NCBI GenBank assembly: GCA_023443345.1
Contig: JAEZUZ010000100.1
Span: 1 to 23,739 of the forward strand
Direction: 5' to 3'
From: Bacillota bacterium
Lineage (GTDB): Bacteria; Bacillota; Clostridia; Peptostreptococcales; Acidaminobacteraceae
Length of the DNA stretch: 23,739 nt
Shown: piece by piece, positions 6,879 to 14,498 of the stretch
Numbering within the stretch: the first letter of the stretch is position 1
Layout: each line of letters begins with the position of its first letter
Notes under the pieces: generated by a model
What the model saw: the letters and a program-made list of their open reading frames with translations, nothing else
Database searches by the model: none
What the model was told of the DNA's origin: nothing
Program-made: the position numbers and the translations under genes

Positions 6879-7291
6879 AAAAGATAATTTTATTAGTGCT
6901 TATTTTAGCTCTTAGCTCAATTCTTTTTTCTTGTAAAAGTAGGGATGATAGGAATTATGCTCTAGAAGTAGCAAAAAAATATGTTCAGACACTCTCAGAT
7001 AGAGATTTAGATGAACATCTAAAGATTATGAAAGACTTTGAATTAGATAGAGATGTCTACAATTCAAGTTTTTTCTCGCATGTAAAAAGTGCAAAATTCC
7101 AAAGTGCAGATATAGTGCATCAGACAGATAGCATAATTATAGTGGAATTGAAATTTATGCTAGAACTAGATGATAATTTTGTTGAAAATGGAAGATTGAG
7201 TAGAGGAGAACACGAATATACTAGATATTTAACATTTAAAGTATATAAGGATATGGCACTAACAGAGATTTTAGATAAGTTGATAAAGTAG
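6875..7291 (+). CDS. Small putative lipoprotein, function unknown
   Basis: I do not recognise a specific family. The first 20 residues are a lipoprotein signal: KK, a hydrophobic stretch (IILLVLILALSSI) and a lipobox LFSC with C20 as the lipidation site. The mature part is about 118 residues. It opens with an amphipathic helix (YALEVAKKYVQTLSDRDLDEHLKIM) and continues with alternating beta-like strands; this layout resembles the cone-shaped NTF2-like or DUF4829-type lipoproteins of Firmicutes, but the resemblance is by eye only. The ATG overlaps the exonuclease III stop (ATGA), so expression is coupled to a DNA repair gene and a membrane protein; no functional link is proven. Confidence 0.7.
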   Translation: MKKIILLVLILALSSILFSCKSRDDRNYALEVAKKYVQTLSDRDLDEHLKIMKDFELDRDVYNSSFFSHVKSAKFQSADIVHQTDSIIIVELKFMLELDDNFVENGRLSRGEHEYTRYLTFKVYKDMALTEILDKLIK

Positions 7292-7296
7292 GAAAT

Positions 7297-8211
7297 ATGA
7301 ACGAATATGTACTTGGAATAGGTGCCTGTAATGTAGACATACAGGGCTTTACAGAAAAGGCTGTAAGCCATGAATCCAATCCTGGTAAGATAAGTATCTC
7401 CTGTGGAGGAGTTACTAGAAATATAGTTGAGACTCTGAGACATTTAGGACTTAATATCAAGCTTATGTCAGTTTATGGCAATGACCATTTTTCAAAAATT
7501 TTAATGGATTATCACAAGAAAATTGGAATAGATGATTCACCTACATTAAGATTAGAATCATCTTCTAATCTCTATCTATCAATTATAGAAAGAGGAGATA
7601 TGGTTGTTGCATTAAGTGATATGACTCCTCTTGAAAAAATGTCTGTGAGTTATCTAAAAGATAATATTGAACTGATAAATAATTCCAGAATAATTGTTGC
7701 AGATCCATGTCTGAATGATGAATGCATCAATTATTTGATAGATAACTTTAGCAATAAACTTGCAATAGATGTAGTTTCAATTGAAAAAGCAAAAAAGTTG
7801 CCACAAGATTTGTCTGGAATAACAATAAAGACAAACTCAAATGAAGCACTTTCTATGACTAATTGTAAAAGTGAAGTAGAAGCAGCGAGAAAATTGATAG
7901 ACAGAGGAGCCATTACCGTATTAATTACTATGGGAAAACATGGCAGCATTGTAGCTGAAAATGGCAAAATATATAGAGTTAAAAATAGGGAGATAAATCC
8001 AATTTGTGTAACTGGAGCAGGTGATTCATATTTTGCTGGATTTCTATATGCCAAATATATGGGATATAAAATAGAAGATATGATTAGACATGCCTGTGCA
8101 TGCTCTGAGTTATCTCTGACATCTATTTCTGGCATTTCATCAGAGATCAAAAGTTCAAAGATAGAAGAAGTAATTAGTACATCAGAAGTGAGTATTAAGG
8201 AAATAAAATGA
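7297..8211 (+). CDS. psuK: PfkB-family carbohydrate kinase, probably pseudouridine kinase
   Basis: PfkB-family kinases phosphorylate sugars or nucleosides. Features that point to PsuK (pseudouridine to its 5'-phosphate) are the opening GIGACNVDIQGF, the SNPGKI segment, the SCGGVTRN motif (35-42), YLSIIERGDMVVALSDM, and VSIEKAKKL followed by a TIKTNSNEAL segment. The C-terminal PfkB signature is VTGAGDSYFAGFLYA, with GAGD at 240-243 and D243 as the catalytic base. The 304-residue length suits the family. No gene for the partner enzyme PsuG (pseudouridine-5'-phosphate glycosidase) is visible in the window, so the substrate remains an inference; another nucleoside or sugar kinase is possible. 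It lies 5 bases after the lipoprotein gene, and its stop overlaps the tex start (ATGA). Confidence 0.8.
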   Translation: MNEYVLGIGACNVDIQGFTEKAVSHESNPGKISISCGGVTRNIVETLRHLGLNIKLMSVYGNDHFSKILMDYHKKIGIDDSPTLRLESSSNLYLSIIERGDMVVALSDMTPLEKMSVSYLKDNIELINNSRIIVADPCLNDECINYLIDNFSNKLAIDVVSIEKAKKLPQDLSGITIKTNSNEALSMTNCKSEVEAARKLIDRGAITVLITMGKHGSIVAENGKIYRVKNREINPICVTGAGDSYFAGFLYAKYMGYKIEDMIRHACACSELSLTSISGISSEIKSSKIEEVISTSEVSIKEIK

Positions 8212-10271
8212 TAGATATAGTAGAAGAACTAAGTAGAGAATTTTCTCTTAAAACTAAGACTGTTAATAACATAATTGAGCTGATAGATAACTCAGCTACA
8301 GTTCCATTTATAGCTAGATATAGGAAAGAGGTTACAGAAAATAGCACTGACGAAGTGCTTAGAAAATTTTCTGAAAGACTTAATTACTTAAGAAATAGAC
8401 AATCAAGAAGAGACGAAATATTAAATATTCTAACTGAAAGAAATCTTTTAAATGATCAATTGAAGCAGGCTCTATATTCGGCCAAGACTTTAAAGGAATT
8501 AGAAGAGATATATCTTCCATTTAAAGAGAGAAGAAAGACAAAGGCAAGTATAGCTAGAGAAAAGGGATTAGAGCCATTAGCTAGAGAAATTGAAAAGAGC
8601 AATGATACTAGCAGCATAGACGAAATCGCAAGTAAAATTGAAAAATTAACTCCACAGGAAGCAATTGAAGGAGCGTCATATATCATAGCAGAAGATCTCT
8701 CTCTTTCTAAGCAGGCTAGGGAACATGTCAGAGAAGATCTAAAAGTAAGAGGGATAATTAGATCATCACAAAAAGATGATAGTGAAAATAATTACTCAAA
8801 TTACTACGAGTTTAAGTCTAGAGTTAAAGATCTAAAACCTCACCAAATACTTGCACTATTTAGGGGAGAAAAAGAAGGTGCACTCAGTATTTACTTTGAA
8901 TTTTCTGATGACTATAATATTTCAAAGCTAAAGAGATTTTTCAAATTTAGCAATAAATATTTAGATGAAGCAATTGAGGACTCATATAAGAGGTTGATTA
9001 AGCCATCTATTGAGACAGAAGTAAAATCACTCCTTAGAGAATATGCTGAAGATAGAAGTATCGAAGTATTTTCTAAAAATTTAAGGCCATATTTAATGCA
9101 ACCTCCAATACCTAACAAGGTTGTATTGGGACTTGATCCTGGATTTAGAACGGGATGTAAGTATGCTGTTGTAGATATGTTCTCTAAGCCAATAGATAGC
9201 GGTGTACTATATATAACAACGGGAAATGTAGATAAGACAAAATCACAACTATTAAATATAATAAAAAAGAATTCTGTAGATGTAATTGCAATTGGCAATG
9301 GTACAGCAAGTAGAGAAACTCAGGAATTTGTATCTAATCTTATAAGAGATAATTCACTAGATGTAAACTATGCAATTGTCAATGAATCAGGAGCAAGTAT
9401 ATATTCAGCTAGTGAGCTGGCAAATCAAGAACTTCCTGAATATGACGTAACTATAAGAGGGGCAATAAGTATTGCTAGAAGATTTCAAGATCCGCTTTCA
9501 GAACTTGTAAAGATATCTCCTGAACATATCGGTTTGGGGCAGTATCAACACGATCTTTCAAAGAAGAAGTTAGTTGAGAGTTTAGATAGAGTTGTTGAGG
9601 ACTGTGTAAACAGTGTAGGAGTTGATTTAAACACAGCTTCATATAGACTTTTAAGCTATGTTTCAGGAATAAGCGAGAAATTAGCTAAGAATATAATAGA
9701 GTATAAAAACCAAAAGGGTCTAATTAAATCAAGAGATGAGCTAAAGCAAGTAAAGGGGTTAGGACCAAAGGCATTTGAACAGTGTGCTGGCTTTTTAAGA
9801 ATTAAGGAAAGTGATGAGAAACTTGATAAGAGCGCAGTTCACCCAGAGAGCTATGATGTAGCAAGAAAACTTTCTCTGATGGATTTAGATAACATAGATA
9901 TTTCTGAAGTCTCATTAGAATTGGGAGTTGGTGAATATACTCTTAAAGATATAATTGAGGAACTAAAAAAACCATCTAGAGATCCAAGAGATATGATGCC
10001 ACAGCCACTTCTTAGACAGGATGTATTAGAAGTCAAGGATTTAAATGAAGGTATGCAACTTCAGGGAGTTGTTAGAAATGTTGCAGACTTTGGGGCATTT
10101 GTTGATATTGGTCTTAAGAATGATGGATTGATACATCTATCCAAATTGTCAAAGAAATTTATAAAACATCCACTTGAGGTTGTTCAGCCTGGGGAAATTG
10201 TAGATGTAGAAGTTCTGTCTATTGATGATAAGAGAGGCAAGGTATACCTTGCTTTAGTAGAGGGGAAATAG
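8208..10271 (+). CDS. tex: Tex-family RNA-binding transcription accessory protein
   Basis: Tex proteins bind nucleic acid and act in transcription and RNA handling. The domain order matches: an N-terminal HTH-like region (about 1-190, with PFIARYRKEVT and LPFKERRKTKASIAREKGLEPLA), a YqgF/RNase H-like domain starting at VLGLDPGFRTGCKYAVVD (about 304-323), tandem helix-hairpin-helix segments (about 485-535), and a C-terminal S1 RNA-binding domain (about 612-684, GVVRNVADFGAFVDIGL). At 687 residues it is compact (B. subtilis YdcI is about 719). The start overlaps the upstream kinase stop by ATGA. It ends one base before the asnS start. The DPG at the start of the YqgF domain is kept, but nuclease activity is generally doubted for the family. 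Confidence 0.95.
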   Translation: MIDIVEELSREFSLKTKTVNNIIELIDNSATVPFIARYRKEVTENSTDEVLRKFSERLNYLRNRQSRRDEILNILTERNLLNDQLKQALYSAKTLKELEEIYLPFKERRKTKASIAREKGLEPLAREIEKSNDTSSIDEIASKIEKLTPQEAIEGASYIIAEDLSLSKQAREHVREDLKVRGIIRSSQKDDSENNYSNYYEFKSRVKDLKPHQILALFRGEKEGALSIYFEFSDDYNISKLKRFFKFSNKYLDEAIEDSYKRLIKPSIETEVKSLLREYAEDRSIEVFSKNLRPYLMQPPIPNKVVLGLDPGFRTGCKYAVVDMFSKPIDSGVLYITTGNVDKTKSQLLNIIKKNSVDVIAIGNGTASRETQEFVSNLIRDNSLDVNYAIVNESGASIYSASELANQELPEYDVTIRGAISIARRFQDPLSELVKISPEHIGLGQYQHDLSKKKLVESLDRVVEDCVNSVGVDLNTASYRLLSYVSGISEKLAKNIIEYKNQKGLIKSRDELKQVKGLGPKAFEQCAGFLRIKESDEKLDKSAVHPESYDVARKLSLMDLDNIDISEVSLELGVGEYTLKDIIEELKKPSRDPRDMMPQPLLRQDVLEVKDLNEGMQLQGVVRNVADFGAFVDIGLKNDGLIHLSKLSKKFIKHPLEVVQPGEIVDVEVLSIDDKRGKVYLALVEGK

Positions 10272-10272
10272 T

Positions 10273-11637
10273 ATGAAATTAGAAGTAAAACAACTATTGA
10301 CTGATTCAGAAAAATATCTTGGTCAGATTGTAGAAGTAGATGCCTGGGTAAGGGGAAAAAGAAGTAATAATCACATCGCTTTTTTAGAAATTAATGATGG
10401 TACATATTTTGAAAATTTACAGGTAGTTTTTGATGAGAATTGCAAAGACTTTCAGCTTGCAACAACATTGACTATGTACTCAAGTATTAGAGTTACTGGA
10501 GAGCTTGTACGTGTAGAGGGAAAAGAGCAAGCTTACGAAATTCATGCTAAGGAACTCAAAGTATATAATTTAGCAGATGTTAACTATCCTCTACAGAAGA
10601 AGAGACATACATTTGAATACCTTAGAACTCTTCCCCATCTAAGAGGTAGAACAAATACATTTCTTGCAGTATTTAGAGTTAGAAGTGTGCTAGCTCATGC
10701 AATACATACTTTCTTTAGGGAAGAAGGATTTGTATATGTACACACTCCAATTATCACTGGAATTGATGCAGAAGGCGCAGGAGAGATGTTTAGAGTTACA
10801 ACTTTAGAGCAACAAGCAAAAGCAGATCCTAGTGAAGACTTTTTTGGAAAAAATACATTTCTTACAGTTACAGGGCAATTAAATGTTGAGCCATTTGCTG
10901 AGACATTCAAAAAAGTGTATACATTTGGGCCTACTTTTAGAAGTGAAAACTCAAATACTACAAGACATGCAAGTGAATTTTGGATGATTGAGCCTGAAAT
11001 GTGCTTTATTGAATTTAGCGACTTAATGGATTTTATTGAAAGACAGATAAAATTTGTAATTAAATATGTCCTTGAAAATGCAAAGGAAGAAATGGAATTC
11101 TTTGATCTTAGAATTGAAAAGGGACTTATAGAGAAATTAAATAATATTGTAAATTCAAAATTTGCTAGAATATCGTACACAGAAGCAATGGAACTTCTAG
11201 CTAAATCTGGAGAAGAGTTTGTATTTAAGCCATTTTTTGGACAGGAAGTTCAGACAGAGCACGAAAAATATCTAGCTCAACATTTTGGTGGGCCAGTATT
11301 TGTAACAGACTATCCTATGGACTTTAAGGCATTTTATATGAAGCAAAATGACGATGGAAAGACAGTTCAGGCGTGTGACTTAGTAGTGCCAGGAATTGGA
11401 GAGATAGTTGGTGGATCTATGAGAGAAGATAGCTACGACAAACTACATTCTCTAATGGAAAAAAGAGGGATGAAGATTGAAGACTATCAGTGGTACTTAG
11501 ATATGAGAAAGTATGGATCAACACCTCACGGCGGATATGGAATTGGTTTTGAAAGACTTCTCCAATATATAACAGGAATGTCAAATATTAGAGATGTGCT
11601 TCCTTATCCTAGGACACCAAATAACGCTCTTATGTAG
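10273..11637 (+). CDS. asnS: Asparaginyl-tRNA synthetase
   Basis: AsnRS charges tRNA-Asn with asparagine. It is a class IIb synthetase: an N-terminal OB-fold anticodon-binding domain (about 1-110, VEVDAWVRGKRSNNHIAFLEINDG), then the catalytic domain. Motif 2 lies near residues 218-240 (FGPTFRSENSNTTRHASEF) and motif 3 starts near 421 (GYGIGFERLLQYITG, followed by NIRDVLPYPRTP). HASEFWMIEPE and the 454-residue length favour AsnRS over the longer bacterial AspRS. It begins one base after tex, with the GAGGGG ribosome binding site inside the tex end. No T-box leader can fit in this gap, so regulation of the gene by tRNA charging is not evident here. Confidence 0.96.
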   Translation: MKLEVKQLLTDSEKYLGQIVEVDAWVRGKRSNNHIAFLEINDGTYFENLQVVFDENCKDFQLATTLTMYSSIRVTGELVRVEGKEQAYEIHAKELKVYNLADVNYPLQKKRHTFEYLRTLPHLRGRTNTFLAVFRVRSVLAHAIHTFFREEGFVYVHTPIITGIDAEGAGEMFRVTTLEQQAKADPSEDFFGKNTFLTVTGQLNVEPFAETFKKVYTFGPTFRSENSNTTRHASEFWMIEPEMCFIEFSDLMDFIERQIKFVIKYVLENAKEEMEFFDLRIEKGLIEKLNNIVNSKFARISYTEAMELLAKSGEEFVFKPFFGQEVQTEHEKYLAQHFGGPVFVTDYPMDFKAFYMKQNDDGKTVQACDLVVPGIGEIVGGSMREDSYDKLHSLMEKRGMKIEDYQWYLDMRKYGSTPHGGYGIGFERLLQYITGMSNIRDVLPYPRTPNNALM

Positions 11638-11649
11638 ATTGGAAAATAT

Positions 11650-12591
11650 ATGAAGATATTAGTTACAGGTGCTAATGGTCAAGTTGGCAGTGCATTAATA
11701 GATAAATTGATAGAACTATATGGAGTTGATAGTATTATTGCAACAGATATTGTTGAAAATATCAATTCAAAAGTTAAATTTAGAACTCTAGATGTGACCG
11801 ATAGCTCAGCTGTTGAAAAATTATTTGATGAATATAAATTTAATGAAGTATATCATCTTGCTGCACTTTTATCAGCAACAGGAGAGAAAAATCCTCTTAA
11901 ATTATGGGATATAAACATCGGTGGAACATTAAATATGTTAGAAGCTATTAGAAAGCACCATTCAAGGATGTTTATTCCAAGTTCAATTGCTGCTTTTGGA
12001 GATAGTACTCCTAAAGAAGACACACCTCAGGTGACAATCCAAAGGCCAGATACGATATATGGAATTAGTAAAGTTTCTGGGGAGTTGTTGTGTGATTACT
12101 ACGTAAAGAAATATTCTCTAGATATAAGAGGGGTAAGATTTCCAGGACTTATAAGTTATGAAACTCTTCCAGGTGGAGGAACTACAGACTATGCAGTTCA
12201 TGTATATTATAGTGCATTAAAAGATGAACCATATTTTGAGTGCAATATCGAAAAAGGCACATACATGGACTTTATGTACATGAAAGATGCAATAGATGCT
12301 GTAATAAAACTTATGCAAGCACCTAAGGAGAACCTACAGCACTTTAATGCATATAATATAACAGCTATGAGCATTGAACCAGAAGATGTATTTAGAAGTA
12401 TTAAGAAATATGTGCCTAATTTTACTTATGAATATAAAGTTGATGAAGTTCTTCAAAATATTGCAAAAGGTTGGCCAGATAGACTTGATGCAACACAAGC
12501 AAGAAAAGATTGGGGTTTTTCTCCAAATTATGATTTAGATGCAATGACTAGAGATATGTTAGAGAATATCAAAAAGAGGAAAGATGATTAG
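11650..12591 (+). CDS. NAD-dependent epimerase-like L-threonine 3-dehydrogenase (SDR type)
   Basis: This is an extended short-chain dehydrogenase of the kind that oxidises L-threonine to 2-amino-3-ketobutyrate with NAD. The Rossmann motif is TGANGQVG (6-13), with D33 following the second strand as expected for NAD. The catalytic set is S111/S112 and Y137-x3-K141 (YGISK). Features of the SDR-type threonine dehydrogenases are ETLPGGGTTDYAVH (171-184), the MYMKDAIDA region, the YNITAMSIEPEDV segment, GWPDRLDATQARKDWGF, and a final DMLENIK. The 313-residue length fits. It starts 12 bases after asnS with only a weak GGA ribosome binding site, and it overlaps the next gene by 8 bases. No 2-amino-3-ketobutyrate CoA ligase gene (kbl) is in the window. 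A sugar-nucleotide epimerase is less likely given these motifs. Confidence 0.87.
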   Translation: MKILVTGANGQVGSALIDKLIELYGVDSIIATDIVENINSKVKFRTLDVTDSSAVEKLFDEYKFNEVYHLAALLSATGEKNPLKLWDINIGGTLNMLEAIRKHHSRMFIPSSIAAFGDSTPKEDTPQVTIQRPDTIYGISKVSGELLCDYYVKKYSLDIRGVRFPGLISYETLPGGGTTDYAVHVYYSALKDEPYFECNIEKGTYMDFMYMKDAIDAVIKLMQAPKENLQHFNAYNITAMSIEPEDVFRSIKKYVPNFTYEYKVDEVLQNIAKGWPDRLDATQARKDWGFSPNYDLDAMTRDMLENIKKRKDD

Positions 12592-13114
12592 AAAAAGTAG
12601 CCTTGAAGAATTCAATGATTTAGTTGCAGAGAATACTCCATCTCCAGGTGGTGGTACAGTCAGTATATATACAGCTTCTCTTGCAACCTCTCTTTTAAAG
12701 ATGACCTCTACATATATATTTAAAGATGAAAATGATCTTCATAGTGAATTAGATGAAATTAGAGAAGAACTTTTAGTTTTAAGTCAGCAGGACATGGAGG
12801 CTTTTCCAAAGGTACTTCAGGCATACAAAATAGATAAAAATTCTCCAAATAGACTTACAGAGATAAATAAAGCTCTTGTTGGCTGCATAGAAGTTCCATT
12901 TAAGGCTATAAATAAGATTAATAGAGCTATAAGAATAGCTAATGATATAGGTAAAAACTCATCAGCGCAGATCGTTGCAGATGTAAGTATATCACTTGAG
13001 CTTCTTAAAGCTTCTAGAGAAGCACAGAAAATTCTAATTGAAGAAAATCTTTCATATATAAAAGATGAAAAAGTAGTTGAGGAAGTAAGACGAAAAGTAG
13101 AAGGGATTTTATAA
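12584..13114 (+). CDS. fchA: Cyclodeaminase/cyclohydrolase family protein (FchA/FTCD C-terminal type)
   Basis: The family interconverts folate one-carbon units (formimino-THF to 5,10-methenyl-THF, or methenyl-THF to formyl-THF). The hallmark is the N-terminal helix and PGGGTVS motif (21-27, consensus PGGGSxAA), followed by helices with SLLKM, the QQDMEAFPKVLQAYK segment and the VPFKAINKINRA segment, and a C-terminal helix pair. At 176 residues it is shorter than typical FchA (about 205-210). The missing part seems to be at the C-terminus. The start overlaps the threonine dehydrogenase gene by 8 bases (GAGGAAAG precedes ATG), which suggests co-regulation of threonine/glycine and folate one-carbon steps. 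Its stop overlaps the degV start (TAATG). Confidence 0.83.
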   Translation: MIRKSSLEEFNDLVAENTPSPGGGTVSIYTASLATSLLKMTSTYIFKDENDLHSELDEIREELLVLSQQDMEAFPKVLQAYKIDKNSPNRLTEINKALVGCIEVPFKAINKINRAIRIANDIGKNSSAQIVADVSISLELLKASREAQKILIEENLSYIKDEKVVEEVRRKVEGIL

Positions 13115-13941
13115 TGATAAGAATAGTGGCAGATAGTTCCTTTGATAGAACTCCAGATAGAATTGAAAAGGGTGTATCTTGGGTTCCATTTAAAATTAAT
13201 ATTGATGAAAAAGTCTATAAAGATGACGAGAATCTAGATATAGAAATGTTTGCTAAAGAATTGAGCAATTCAAAGGACTTTGAAAGTGCCTGTCCATCTC
13301 CTGATGAATATTTTAAAGCATTTCACAAGAGTGATGGCGATGTATTTTGTTTTACAATCACAAGCAAACTTTCTGGTTCATACAATGCAGCAGTGCTTGC
13401 TAAGAAGATGATAAATGAAGTTGAGCCAGATAAAAAAGTACATATATTTGATTCAAAAGGTACATCTACTACTATTGGCTTGATATACGATTTTGTTCAA
13501 AAAATGATAGATGACGGACATACTTTTGAAGAGATAGTTATTGAAACAGAGCAATACATAAGAAATATAGAGACTATGTTTATCCTTGACTCTCTTTCAA
13601 ATCTTCACAAAAAAGGAAGATTATCAAATCTTAGCATGATGCTTGTTACAACCCTAAAGATATATCCAATAATGGGTGCAGATAATGGGCTTATTGAAAA
13701 GTTAGCTCAGATCAGGGGAAAACAAAAGGCGCTTAAGAAATTTGTAGATATTATGGCAGAAAAATGCAGTGATTTTTCAAATAAAGTCATTCACATATCT
13801 CATGCTGATAACGAAGAAGAAGTTAATGTATTAAAAAAATATATGTCAGATATTTTAAATCCAAAGGATATAGTTGTATATCCTGTAAGAGGATTGAACT
13901 ATGTCTATGCAGATAGAGGGGGAATTATTGTTTCGTTCTAG
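13114..13941 (+). CDS. DegV family fatty-acid-binding protein
   Basis: DegV/FakB proteins bind a fatty acid and present it to the kinase FakA. Visible motifs are IVADSSFD (4-11), SACPSPDEYF (58-67), TSKLSGSYNAA (83-93) carrying the ligand-contacting Ser/Thr residues, DSKGTSTTIG (113-122) and the KKGRLSNL segment (about 165-172). The 275-residue length is normal. The C-terminus ends VYADRGGIIVSF where the family usually has a GTHxGPG-type motif, so the His is lost. No fakA or second degV gene is nearby. The gene overlaps the upstream cyclodeaminase gene by one base and contains the start and ribosome binding site of the downstream lipoprotein gene in its last codons. Confidence 0.9.
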   Translation: MIRIVADSSFDRTPDRIEKGVSWVPFKINIDEKVYKDDENLDIEMFAKELSNSKDFESACPSPDEYFKAFHKSDGDVFCFTITSKLSGSYNAAVLAKKMINEVEPDKKVHIFDSKGTSTTIGLIYDFVQKMIDDGHTFEEIVIETEQYIRNIETMFILDSLSNLHKKGRLSNLSMMLVTTLKIYPIMGADNGLIEKLAQIRGKQKALKKFVDIMAEKCSDFSNKVIHISHADNEEEVNVLKKYMSDILNPKDIVVYPVRGLNYVYADRGGIIVSF

Positions 13942-14443
13942 AGTGAAATTTATAATTTTTATTCTGGTATCTATATTTTTCTTAACTGCATGTGAGCAAG
14001 ATGTACAGAATGCAATCACATATCTTGAGGGTGAAGGATTTCAAATACAGGAAAATATAAGAGAAGAAAGCCTATATCAAGATAGTAATATAGATTTATA
14101 TAGGGAATCTCTAGGAGAGCCTAATAAGGAACATATAGTAGATGAGCTAGTTGCAACTAAAGTAAGTAGTAATAACAACCTAATATCAATTAAGTATTAT
14201 CAATTCAAAAATAGAGCTTTAGCTGACATATACTATCATGACTACATAAGAAAGTTAAAAATTAAATCTAACAAGGGTTTTGATTCTATTAAAGATAGTG
14301 AATCACTAGTTAGAGATGAGTATAGTACTGATCAGGTAAGAATGGTATTTATTAGAAAAGAAAACCATGTATTTTTTGCAACTACCTTCCCAGGTGATAG
14401 AGAATTAGATAGACATATTAAGAAGTTGGGATTAAAGAGATAA
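13928..14443 (+). CDS. Putative lipoprotein, function unknown, TTG start inside degV
   Basis: No family is recognised. I choose the TTG at 13928 as the start: GAGGGGG (13916-13922) lies 5 bases upstream, and the protein then opens with a short basic N-terminus (FRSRVKF), a hydrophobic stretch (IIFILVSIFF) and a lipobox LTAC with the cysteine at residue 22. A GTG at 13943 or an ATG at 13901 are alternatives but lack as good a site or give a poor signal peptide. The mature part (about 150 residues) is charged and lacks cysteines; it appears to be alpha/beta, with segments such as NNLISIKYYQFKNRALADIYYHDYI and VRMVFIRKENHVFFATTF, the latter like the end of a small beta-rich domain. It is the last gene of the run and is followed by a bidirectional terminator. 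It overlaps the end of degV by 14 bases. Confidence 0.7.
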   Translation: MFRSRVKFIIFILVSIFFLTACEQDVQNAITYLEGEGFQIQENIREESLYQDSNIDLYRESLGEPNKEHIVDELVATKVSSNNNLISIKYYQFKNRALADIYYHDYIRKLKIKSNKGFDSIKDSESLVRDEYSTDQVRMVFIRKENHVFFATTFPGDRELDRHIKKLGLKR

Positions 14444-14462
14444 AAATATAAATAAAAATTTA

Positions 14463-14496
14463 AAAAACACAGCCAGATTGAGCTGTGTTTTTATTT
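14463..14496. terminator. Bidirectional Rho-independent terminator between the lipoprotein gene and murC
   Basis: AAACACAGC (14465-14473) pairs with GCTGTGTTT (14482-14490) around an 8-base loop; the stem can extend by two A-T pairs. It is flanked by A-runs on the left and T-runs on the right, so it can end transcripts from both sides: the + strand operon ending at 14443 and the minus-strand murC ending at 14499. Confidence 0.9.
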
Positions 14497-14498
14497 TC

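Noticed and set aside
10258..10272. T-box leader for asnS
   Set aside because: The gene starts one base after tex, so there is no leader in which a T-box could fold.
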